The notes beneath the pieces were generated by a model that worked only from the letters and a program-made list of their open reading frames with translations, was not told the DNA's origin and searched no databases. From Candidatus Bipolaricaulota bacterium (GTDB lineage: Bacteria; Bipolaricaulota; Bipolaricaulia; Bipolaricaulales; Bipolaricaulaceae), in assembly GCA_027027485.1 (NCBI GenBank), contig JALVLL010000005.1, positions 1-6,482 of the forward strand: a stretch of DNA of 6,482 bases, given 5' to 3'. A program made the position numbers and the translations under genes. The first letter of the stretch is position 1; every line of letters starts with the position of its first letter. Shown here one piece after another: positions 1 to 5,199 of this stretch.

Positions 1-22
1 GGCCTGTCCACCCCTTTTTATT

Positions 23-184
23 TTAAACCTCTTTGTGGGCCGTGTGGCGCCGGCACCACTTGCAGTACTTCCGCAGGACGAGCTTGTCCCTGCGGTTCTG
101 GCGGTTGCGCGTGGTGTGGTAGTTACGGCGACCGCACTCGCTGCAAGCCAAGCTCACGATGAGGACGTTGTCCTTTTTCGCCAT
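23..184 (-). CDS. rpmG: 50S ribosomal protein L33, zinc-ribbon form
   Basis: This 53-residue protein is a structural component of the large ribosomal subunit. It starts MAKKDNVLIVSLACSECG and ends in TAHKEV, the usual length and layout of bacterial L33. Two CxxC pairs (C14/C17 and C41/C44) form the zinc-binding ribbon, so this is the Cys-containing (C+) version rather than the zinc-free paralogue that some bacteria induce under zinc starvation. The middle is rich in Arg, Lys and Asn, as expected for rRNA contact. The ATG lies one base after the tuf stop codon, and its only upstream purine-rich stretch (AAGTGAG) lies in the tuf 3' end, so translation is probably coupled to tuf. A tuf-rpmG-secE-nusG order is common in bacteria. 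The 22 bases beyond the stop contain a GGGGTGG purine run that could be the next gene's ribosome binding site. Confidence 0.96.
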   Translation of the reverse strand: MAKKDNVLIVSLACSECGRRNYHTTRNRQNRRDKLVLRKYCKWCRRHTAHKEV

Positions 185-185
185 C

Positions 186-1400
186 TCACTTGATGATCTT
201 GGTCACCACACCGGCGCCCACGGTCTTGCCGCCCTCGCGGATGGCGAACCGCTGCCCCTCTTCCAGGGCCACGGGCTTGATGAGCTTACAGCGGAGGCCA
301 TCCACGTTGTCGCCCGGCATCACCATCTCGACGCCCTCGGGGAGGAAGATCTCGCCCGTGACGTCGGTGGTGCGGAAGTAGAACTGCGGCTTGTACCCGG
401 TGAAGAACGGGGTGTGGCGCCCGCCCTCCTCCTTGGAGAGGACGTACACCTGGGCCAGGAACTCGGTGTGCGGGGTGATGGAGCCGGGGGCGGCCAGGAC
501 CTGTCCGCGCTCCACCTCGTCCTTCTCGATGCCCCTCAGGAGCACGCCGATGTTGTCGCCGGGCAGGGCCTCGTCCAGGACCTTGTTGAACATCTCGATG
601 GAGGTGGCCACGGTCCGCTTGATCTCGTCGGTGAGGCCAACGATCTCCACCTCATCGCCCGGGCGGAGCTTGCCGCGCTCCACACGCCCGGTGACCACGG
701 TACCGCGCCCCTTGATGGAGAAGACGTCCTCGATGGGCATGAGGAATGGCTTGTCCTCCTCGCGCTTGGGGAGCGGGATGTAGTTGTCCATGGCGTCCAG
801 GAGCTCCAGGATGGGCTTCACCGCCGGGTCGTCCAGGGAGGTCGCCTGGAGGGCCTTGAGGGCGGAGCCCCGGATCACCGGCACCTCGTCGCCCGGATAC
901 TCGTACTTGTTGAGGAGCTCCCGGACCTCCATCTCGACGAGATCGATCAGCTCCGGATCCTCCACCAGGTCCACCTTGTTGAGGAAGACCACGATGGCGG
1001 GGACGTTCACCTGGCGCGCCAAAAGCACGTGCTCCCGGGTCTGGGGCATGGGGCCGTCGTAGGCCGAGACCACCAGGATCGCCCCGTCCATCTGGGCGGC
1101 GCCGGTGATCATGTTCTTGATGTAGTCGTGGTGGCCCGGGCAGTCGATGTGGGCGTAGTGCCGCTTCTCGGTCTCGTACTCCACGTGGGCCACGTTCACG
1201 GTGAGGATCTTGGTCTCATCGCGGCGGAAGAGCTTGGCATCGGCCTTGGCCACCTCGTCGTAGGAGCGCTCCTTGGCGAGCCCCTTCATGGCCAAGACCT
1301 TGGTGATGGCCGCGGTGAGGGTGGTCTTCCCGTGGTCGATATGGCCGATCGTCCCCACGTTCACGTGCGGCTTCGTCCTCTGGAACTTCTCCTTAGCCAT
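186..1400 (-). CDS. tuf: Translation elongation factor Tu
   Basis: EF-Tu is the cytoplasmic GTPase that carries aminoacyl-tRNA to the ribosomal A site. The 404 residues are full length with three domains: G domain about 1-210, beta-barrel domain 2 about 220-310, domain 3 about 311-404. Visible motifs are the P-loop GHIDHGKT (19-26), DCPGH (86-90, with the catalytic His at 90), NKVD (141-144), GSAL (178-181), GRGTVVTGRVERG (231-243) and the C-terminal REGGKTVGAG. Odd points: the usual APEE(K/R)xRGITI switch I is replaced by ADAKLFRRDETKILTV (53-68). Thr67 aligns with the Mg-binding Thr of GITI, but the RG before it is lost. His91 follows the catalytic His where Ala is normal, and AYDGPMPQT has Tyr instead of Ala. 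The start is fixed by a strong AAGGAGGT site. It lies behind three tRNA genes and just before rpmG. Confidence 0.98.
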   Translation of the reverse strand: MAKEKFQRTKPHVNVGTIGHIDHGKTTLTAAITKVLAMKGLAKERSYDEVAKADAKLFRRDETKILTVNVAHVEYETEKRHYAHIDCPGHHDYIKNMITGAAQMDGAILVVSAYDGPMPQTREHVLLARQVNVPAIVVFLNKVDLVEDPELIDLVEMEVRELLNKYEYPGDEVPVIRGSALKALQATSLDDPAVKPILELLDAMDNYIPLPKREEDKPFLMPIEDVFSIKGRGTVVTGRVERGKLRPGDEVEIVGLTDEIKRTVATSIEMFNKVLDEALPGDNIGVLLRGIEKDEVERGQVLAAPGSITPHTEFLAQVYVLSKEEGGRHTPFFTGYKPQFYFRTTDVTGEIFLPEGVEMVMPGDNVDGLRCKLIKPVALEEGQRFAIREGGKTVGAGVVTKIIK

Positions 1401-1408
1401 CCTTTCCG

Positions 1409-1416
1409 ACCTCCTT
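1409..1416 (-). promoter_or_regulatory. Ribosome binding site of tuf
   Basis: On the minus strand this reads AAGGAGGT, a full anti-16S match, eight bases before the tuf ATG. It confirms the chosen start and suits a very highly expressed gene. Confidence 0.85.
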
Positions 1417-1432
1417 GGTTCAAATGGGTGGC

Positions 1433-1462
1433 AAAAAAATTCGAGGAGCCTTGATCGCCCCT
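1433..1462 (-). terminator. Possible attenuator or weak intrinsic terminator between the tRNA cluster and tuf
   Basis: On the minus strand a 6-bp stem, AGGGGC/GCTCCT with one G-U pair (positions 1462-1457 and 1449-1444), encloses a 7-base loop. It is followed by CGAA and then a run of seven T (1439-1433). The shape resembles an intrinsic terminator, but the stem is short and the T run is offset by four or five bases, so it may be partial, or a tRNA-to-mRNA processing spacer. If active it would lower tuf mRNA relative to the upstream tRNAs. Confidence 0.3.
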
Positions 1463-1465
1463 TCC

Positions 1466-1542
1466 TGGAGCCCGCGGGCGGATTCGAACCGCCGACCTCA
1501 CCCTTACCAAGGGTGCGCTCTGGCCGTCTGAGCTACACGGGC
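1466..1542 (-). tRNA. tRNA-Thr(GGU)
   Basis: A full cloverleaf can be drawn on the minus strand. The acceptor GCCCGTG pairs with CGCGGGC (one G-U), and the D arm is GCTC/GAGC. The anticodon arm is CACCC-TTGGTAA-GGGTG with anticodon GGT, reading ACC and ACU. The variable loop is 5 bases, and the T arm is GGCGG-TTCGAAT-CCGCC. The discriminator is T and the 3' CCA is encoded (1468-1466). It is the third tRNA of the cluster and directly precedes tuf, the position of thrT before tufB in E. coli. Confidence 0.96.
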
Positions 1543-1587
1543 CCAGGCGAATAGGCATTTTAACCCCCGAGCCCGGGGACAACAACT

Positions 1588-1674
1588 TGGTGGAGGGGGA
1601 GGGATTCGAACCCCCGAAGGCCTTGAGCCGCCGGGTTTACAGCCCGGTGCGTTTGACCGCTTCGCTACCCCTCC
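1588..1674 (-). tRNA. tRNA-Tyr(GUA)
   Basis: The acceptor GGAGGGG pairs perfectly with CCCCTCC. The anticodon arm is CCGGG-CTGTAAA-CCCGG, giving anticodon GTA. The long variable arm (CGGCTCAAGGCCTTC) is the class II form expected for bacterial tRNA-Tyr. The T arm contains TTCGAAT, the discriminator is A, and CCA is encoded (1590-1588). It lies between the two threonine tRNAs, separated by short AT-containing spacers that are likely processed out of one precursor. Confidence 0.96.
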
Positions 1675-1721
1675 AGCCGGTAAAGATTTTAAACGCCTGG
1701 GCCCGCCGGTTAAAGCCCTGA

Positions 1722-1794
1722 AGCCCGTGGCCCGACTCGAACGGGCAACCCTCCGCTTACAAGGCGGACGCTCTACCGGTTGAGCTACACGGGC
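1722..1794 (-). tRNA. tRNA-Thr(UGU)
   Basis: The acceptor GCCCGTG pairs perfectly with CACGGGC. The D arm is GCTC/GAGC, and the anticodon arm TCCGC-CTTGTAA-GCGGA has anticodon TGT for ACA/ACG. The variable loop is 5 bases and the T arm is GCCCG-TTCGAGT-CGGGC. The discriminator is T and the next bases are TCA, so CCA is not encoded and must be added by tRNA nucleotidyltransferase. It is the first gene of the tRNA-tuf block, matching the position of thrU in E. coli. Confidence 0.95.
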
Positions 1795-1804
1795 CTCTTT
1801 TTGA

Positions 1805-1834
1805 ATTTTATCCCCACGCCCGGACGCCTTAAAA
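1805..1834 (-). promoter_or_regulatory. Likely promoter of the tRNA-tuf-rpmG block
   Basis: On the minus strand TAAAAT (1810-1805) matches a -10 box. Transcription would start about four bases before the tRNA-Thr(UGU) 5' end, typical for tRNA promoters. The -35 is weak: TTTTAA at 18-base spacing or TTTAAG at 17. This lies in the 67-bp gap after the YjbQ-family gene, the only gap before the tRNA block. The weak -35 lowers confidence; an upstream activator or readthrough is possible. Confidence 0.4.
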
Positions 1835-1840
1835 GTCCGG
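1820..1840. repeat. Short inverted repeat over the -35 region of the tRNA-tuf promoter
   Basis: Perfect 6-bp arms CCGGAC (1820-1825) and GTCCGG (1835-1840) flank nine bases. No T run follows on either strand, so it is not an obvious terminator of the gene upstream. Its overlap with the presumed -35 makes an operator or a structural element possible. The arms are short enough that chance in GC-rich DNA cannot be excluded. Confidence 0.35.
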
Positions 1841-1861
1841 ATGGCGCCGCGATACGGATCC

Positions 1862-2266
1862 TCAACAGCCGCTCGCGAGGGGATAGACACGGACCCTGCG
1901 GTGGCGGGGGCCGTCGAACTCGCAGAAGTAGACCCCCTGCCAAGTGCCCAGGGAAAGCCTCCCCCCCTCCACCGGGAGGACCAGGGTGGGGCCCAGGAGC
2001 GCGGAGCGGAAGTGGGCCGGGGAGTTCCCTTCCATGTGGCGGAAGCGGATCCCCGGCACCAGGGCCCGCATGGCGGCGTTGACGTCGTGGCGCACATCCG
2101 GATCCGCCGCCTCGTTCACGGTGAGGGCCGCGGTGGTATGGGGACAGAAGAGTACCGCGAAACCTTCCTCCAAGCCGAGCTCCTCGAGGGCTCCCTCCAC
2201 CTTCGCCGTGATATCCAGGATCTCCTCTCGGGAGCGGGTGGGGACCTCTATCTCCACGTACCTCAC
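1862..2266 (-). CDS. YjbQ/UPF0047-family protein (secondary thiamine-phosphate synthase type)
   Basis: The 134-residue protein matches the small single-domain YjbQ family over its whole length. The signature blocks are CPHTTAALTVNE (41-52), HMEGNSPAHFRSALLG (77-92) and LGTWQGVYFCEFDGPR (106-121). E. coli YjbQ can replace thiamine-phosphate synthase weakly, but the physiological role of the family is not settled. His43, His77 and His85 are plausible active-site residues by position in the conserved blocks. The start is a GTG overlapping the TGA of the CBS gene (GTGA), with AGGAGG seven bases upstream (2279-2274), so translation is coupled. It is the last gene of the EF-G-like/CBS/YjbQ cluster. 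No thiamine gene is visible nearby, so a link to thiamine here is family knowledge only. Confidence 0.92.
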   Translation of the reverse strand: MRYVEIEVPTRSREEILDITAKVEGALEELGLEEGFAVLFCPHTTAALTVNEAADPDVRHDVNAAMRALVPGIRFRHMEGNSPAHFRSALLGPTLVLPVEGGRLSLGTWQGVYFCEFDGPRHRRVRVYPLASGC

Positions 2267-2823
2267 CCCAACGCCTCCTCCAGCTCGCGCATGAGGGCGC
2301 CCTTGTCCTCCACCCCGCGCACGTGGAGGACGAACTCGCCCTCGCCTTCCCCCCGGATCACGGAAACGAGCTCCAGGCCGTTCCGCCCTAGTACCTCCAA
2401 CGCCCGATAGAGATCGCGGGGCTCCTCCAAGGAGAGGCGGATGCGGGTGCCCTCCTCCCCTATCCCGGTCATCCGCAGGAGGGCCCTGAGGGCGCCCCCG
2501 CGGGTGATCACCCCGACGAGCTTCCCGTCCTCCACCACAGGCACCACCGAGTAACGGTCCACCAGGAGCGCCAGGGCCCGCTCCACCGGGTCATCGGGGC
2601 TGAGGACCACCGTGGGCTGGGCCACGAGCTTCTCCGAGGGGAGGTCCGGCTTGGGGGCGGCGTCCAGGGCCTTGCGGGTGATGAACCCCAGGAACCTCCC
2701 TTCTTCGTCCACCACCATGACCAAGGCGAGCCCCAGGTCCTGGGCCAGTTTCTGCGCCTCCTCCACGGGGGTGTTGCAGAGCACCACGGGTGGGTCGGGC
2801 TCCATCCAGGATCTCACCTTCAT
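2263..2823 (-). CDS. CBS-pair protein with C-terminal ACT-like domain (AcuB-like layout)
   Basis: The 186-residue soluble protein has two CBS motifs (about 1-55 and 62-117) and a C-terminal stretch (about 125-186) with an ACT-like pattern, the layout of AcuB-type proteins. CBS pairs bind adenosine ligands such as AMP, ATP or SAM and usually act as sensors. Recognisable blocks are VVDEEGRFLGFITRKAL (37-53) and VPVVEDGKLVGVITRGGALR (94-113). The usual Asp of the TxxD ligand-contact motif is not seen (TRGG at 107-110). The open frame extends 18 codons upstream, but the ATG at 2823 fits the family start and has GGGAG seven bases before it (2835-2831). That ATG lies 13 bases after the EF-G-like stop, and the gene's 3' end overlaps the YjbQ-family GTG by four bases. 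The ligand and target are unknown; regulation of a neighbour is only an inference. Confidence 0.88.
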   Translation of the reverse strand: MKVRSWMEPDPPVVLCNTPVEEAQKLAQDLGLALVMVVDEEGRFLGFITRKALDAAPKPDLPSEKLVAQPTVVLSPDDPVERALALLVDRYSVVPVVEDGKLVGVITRGGALRALLRMTGIGEEGTRIRLSLEEPRDLYRALEVLGRNGLELVSVIRGEGEGEFVLHVRGVEDKGALMRELEEALG

Positions 2824-2836
2824 CCAACCGCTCCCG

Positions 2837-4774
2837 TTATGACCCGCTCTCCTTGGCGGCGCGGGCCTCGGCCACAATCTTCTCCTGGAGCTGGGCCGGG
2901 ACGAAGTCGTACCGGAGGAACTCCACCTGGAAGGTGGCCCGGCCCTGGGTCATGGATTTGAGGTCCAGGGCGTAGGAAAGGAGCTCCACCAGGGGCACCT
3001 CGGCCTTGATGATGGTCCTGCCGCCCTGGGACTCCATCCCGAGGACCTTGCCGCGGCGGGCGTTGAGGTCGGAGATGATATCGCCGGTGAAGGCCTCGGG
3101 GGTGTTCACCGTAAGGAGCATGATGGGCTCCAAAAGCGCCGGGTCCGCCTTCTCCGCGGCGAGCTTGAAGGCCTGGCGCGCGGCGATCTTGAAGGAAAGC
3201 TCCGAGGAGTCCACCGGGTGGTACATCCCGTAGTAGACCACCGCCTTGATGTCCACCATGGGATAGCCGGCGAGGATCCCCTCCTGCATCGCCTCCCGAA
3301 CGCCCTTCTCCACGCCGGGGATGAACTGCTGCGGGATGACGCCGCCCTTGGTCTCGTCCACGAACTGGAACCCCTCCCCCCGCGGCAGGGGCTCGATCCG
3401 GAGATGCACCTCGCCGAACTGGCCGTGGCCACCGGTCTGCTTCTTGTGGCGGTACTGGGCGGTGGCCTGCTTGCGGATCGTCTCCAGGTAGGGGATCTTG
3501 GGTACCCGGTATTCCACCTCGACGTTGTAGCGGTTCTTCAGCCGCTCCCGCACCACATCGAGCTGCACATCCCCCATCCCCGAGAGGATGGCCTCCTTGG
3601 TGACCGGATCGCGCTCGAATTTCAGGGTGGCCTTGGTGGCCACGATATCGCGCATGGCCGTGGAGAGCTTCTCCTCGTCGCCCTGGGACTTGGGGTAGAC
3701 CGCCCGGGAGAAGACCGGCTTGGGGAAGGGCGGCCTGGGGTAGGGTTCGGCACCCTCGGCCCCCAACGTATCGCAAAGCCCCACGTCCTCGAGCTTGCCC
3801 AGGGCGGCGATGTCCCCGCCGGTGGCCCCCCCGGCCTTCTCGAGCTTGGTCCCCTTGATGGCGTAGATGTCGCGGACCTGTACCTTGTTGCCGCTCTGGA
3901 GGTGGATCCAGGAGTTCCCCTCCGAAAGCTCCCCCCCGATCACCCGCACGTATGAGATCCTGCCGAGGTAGGGATCGGAGTAGACGTTGAAGACCCAAAG
4001 CCTGGGGGCCTCCTCCACCGCGGGCTCGGGGGCGAGCTTCGCCAGGTAATCCATGAGCTCGGGGATACCGACGCCGGTCTGGGCGGAGCCCCATAACACC
4101 GGGATGAAGGTGCGCTCCTTGACCCCCCGGGCCAGGGTGGAGGCGAGCTCCTCGGCGGAGATCTCCTCGTCGCTTAAGAACTTCTCCGCCAGCGCATCGT
4201 CCAGGGTGGCGATCTCCTCGATGAGCTGGCCTTTGAGCCCCTCGACCCTCTCTTTGAGCCCATCGGGGACCTTGGAAGACCCCAGGAGGTCCACCACCCC
4301 GGAGAGGTCCCCGTCTGATTTGACCGGCCACTGGATGGGCCAGAAGCTTCCCCCGAGCCCCTCCCGGAGCTCGCTCAGGACCTTATCGGGATCCGCCTCG
4401 GGGCGGTCCATCATGTTGGCGAAGACGATGACGGGCTTCCCGGCCTTGGAGATGACGTCCCACGCCTGCTCCGTGACCACCTCCACGGGCTTTTCGCCGT
4501 GGATCACCAGCACCACAAGATCCGCGGCATAGGTGGCCTTGATGGTCTCCTCGATGAACTCCCCCAAACCCGGGGCCACCAGCAGGTTGAGCTTGGTATC
4601 CTTCCAGGCGCAGGAGCAGACCGCGAGGTCGATGGAGTACCCCCTCCTCTTCTCCTCGGGGGAGGAGTCGAGCTGGATCTCCTTCTCCCCGGCCTGGGCG
4701 AGGATCCTGGCCGCAAGCGTCGTCTTACCGGAGCCTGAATGTCCCACAATGCCGATGTTCCGGGTTTGCCCCAT
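2837..4774 (-). CDS. Elongation factor G-like protein (EF-G-2 type) with degenerate GTP-binding motifs
   Basis: The 645 residues follow EF-G architecture: G domain with G' insert (1-250), domain II (258-345), III (350-422), IV (425-550) and V (555-645). Domain IV keeps KKQTGGHGQFGEV (444-456), and PKIPYLETI (425-433) is present. The protein is shorter than canonical FusA (about 690-700) and resembles EF-G-2 paralogues. The P-loop GHSGSGKT (11-18) is intact, but G3 is VAPGLGEF (66-73) instead of DTPGHVDF. This loses the Mg-linked Asp and the catalytic His. G4 is NMMD (120-123) instead of NKMD. GSA (229-231) stands for G5. It may therefore bind GTP poorly or not hydrolyse it, so normal translocase activity is doubtful; a regulatory or ribosome-associated role is an inference. 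The frame is open 35 codons further, but the ATG at 4774 is chosen because it follows GGGGTG at six bases and precedes the conserved GQTRNIGIVGH. It is the first gene of the three-gene cluster. Confidence 0.93.
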   Translation of the reverse strand: MGQTRNIGIVGHSGSGKTTLAARILAQAGEKEIQLDSSPEEKRRGYSIDLAVCSCAWKDTKLNLLVAPGLGEFIEETIKATYAADLVVLVIHGEKPVEVVTEQAWDVISKAGKPVIVFANMMDRPEADPDKVLSELREGLGGSFWPIQWPVKSDGDLSGVVDLLGSSKVPDGLKERVEGLKGQLIEEIATLDDALAEKFLSDEEISAEELASTLARGVKERTFIPVLWGSAQTGVGIPELMDYLAKLAPEPAVEEAPRLWVFNVYSDPYLGRISYVRVIGGELSEGNSWIHLQSGNKVQVRDIYAIKGTKLEKAGGATGGDIAALGKLEDVGLCDTLGAEGAEPYPRPPFPKPVFSRAVYPKSQGDEEKLSTAMRDIVATKATLKFERDPVTKEAILSGMGDVQLDVVRERLKNRYNVEVEYRVPKIPYLETIRKQATAQYRHKKQTGGHGQFGEVHLRIEPLPRGEGFQFVDETKGGVIPQQFIPGVEKGVREAMQEGILAGYPMVDIKAVVYYGMYHPVDSSELSFKIAARQAFKLAAEKADPALLEPIMLLTVNTPEAFTGDIISDLNARRGKVLGMESQGGRTIIKAEVPLVELLSYALDLKSMTQGRATFQVEFLRYDFVPAQLQEKIVAEARAAKESGS

Positions 4775-4808
4775 CCACATCACCCCGATCGAAGCGGATT
4801 CTGCGCGG

Positions 4809-4837
4809 AGTATATCCGCGCCGCCATCCCCTGGCAA
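4809..4837 (-). promoter_or_regulatory. Sigma70-type promoter of the EF-G-like gene cluster
   Basis: On the minus strand TTGCCA (4837-4832, five of six to consensus) and TATACT (4814-4809) are separated by exactly 17 bases. The predicted start near 4802 gives a leader of about 28 bases before the EF-G-like ATG. No other gene lies between, so this should drive the EF-G-like, CBS and YjbQ-family genes. Confidence 0.65.
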
Positions 4838-4852
4838 AAGACCCACAGGGGA
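4827..4852. promoter_or_regulatory. Candidate operator: inverted repeat overlapping the -35 box
   Basis: TCCCCTG (4827-4833) and CAGGGGA (4846-4852) form a perfect 7-bp inverted repeat with a 12-base spacer. Arm centres are 19 bp apart, close to two helical turns. The left arm covers the first bases of the -35 box, a usual place for a repressor site. The same core recurs several times further upstream. Confidence 0.35.
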
Positions 4853-5199
4853 AAGGAGCTCACCGTGCCCAAGGGACAACGGCCGGATGCGCGGCGGGGA
4901 AAGCGGCTCCCCTGGGGCGATCGCCCGCGGGCCCCGGAGGGGAAGGGAAGTACGGGAAGGGGCGATGGGATTCCGCTGGTGACGTATCCTCCGTGGGCCC
5001 GTACTTCACCCTCCAATGGCTCCGATTCACCGGCCTCAAGAGGGCGTTTTCTCGGCCAGGGGATCCTTTCCACTACATGCGCGTGCGGGTGAACGCGGAT
5101 TCGGTGGGGAGGTGGTCCCCGTGGCCAGGGTGCCGTCGGAGGGGAAAGGGGCGAAGAATTCCCCTGGTGGGGGACCCCTGGAGGAGTTCACGGTGGAGG
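4838..5199. other. Non-coding spacer with repeated TCCCCTGG motifs and one long inverted repeat
   Basis: No convincing gene is seen between the ComEA-like stop and the EF-G-like promoter. Short open frames on both strands lack family resemblance. I do not recognise an RNA gene here (no RNase P, SRP or tmRNA core). What stands out is the 8-mer TCCCCTGG or its complement, exact at 4908-4915, 5056-5063 and 5160-5167 (a further exact copy is at 4827-4834), with one-mismatch copies at 4845-4852 and 5174-5181. A 10-bp perfect inverted repeat lies at 4947-4956/4998-5007. The spacer may be an extended regulatory region or a decayed gene; neither can be proved here. Confidence 0.5.
4947..5007. repeat. 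10-bp inverted repeat, possible stem of a structured RNA
   Basis: GAAGTACGGG (4947-4956) and CCCGTACTTC (4998-5007) are perfectly complementary and enclose 41 bases. No T run follows on either strand, so this is not a simple terminator. It lies upstream of the EF-G-like promoter, so it would be in that mRNA only if another start lies further upstream. Confidence 0.45.

Noticed and set aside
1..15. Start of a tRNA-Trp (AGGGGTG on the minus strand) after rpmG
   Set aside because: The next bases do not give the T-A-G-x-T-C-A start of a D arm; a ribosome binding site for the next gene is as likely, and the window ends.
159..1454. 431-residue open frame on the plus strand opposite tuf
   Set aside because: It is the complement-strand shadow of the tuf gene. 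The product is a His/Leu/Gly/Asp-rich string without family resemblance, and EF-Tu on the other strand is beyond doubt.
3218..3955. 245-residue open frame on the plus strand
   Set aside because: It is the antisense shadow of the EF-G-like gene, with no start signal or motif of its own.
2820..4331. 503-residue open frame on the minus strand inside the EF-G-like gene
   Set aside because: It is an out-of-frame reading of the same strand, rich in Gly, Arg and Pro as expected from GC-rich codon positions; the EF-G frame carries all recognisable motifs.
4775..4879. 35-codon N-terminal extension of the EF-G-like protein
   Set aside because: It would start upstream of the predicted promoter at 4837-4809, and the family begins at MGQTRNIGIVGH.
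4960..4995. Fluoride-riboswitch-like text (GGCGATGG ... TGGTGACGTATCCT) on the plus strand
   Set aside because: The first stem does not close properly, the middle hairpin is missing, and no plus-strand gene follows.
5160..5199. Intrinsic terminator after comEA
   Set aside because: GC-rich repeats are present (CCCCTGG twice, GGGGTCCCC), but no stem followed by a T run is seen on the minus strand.
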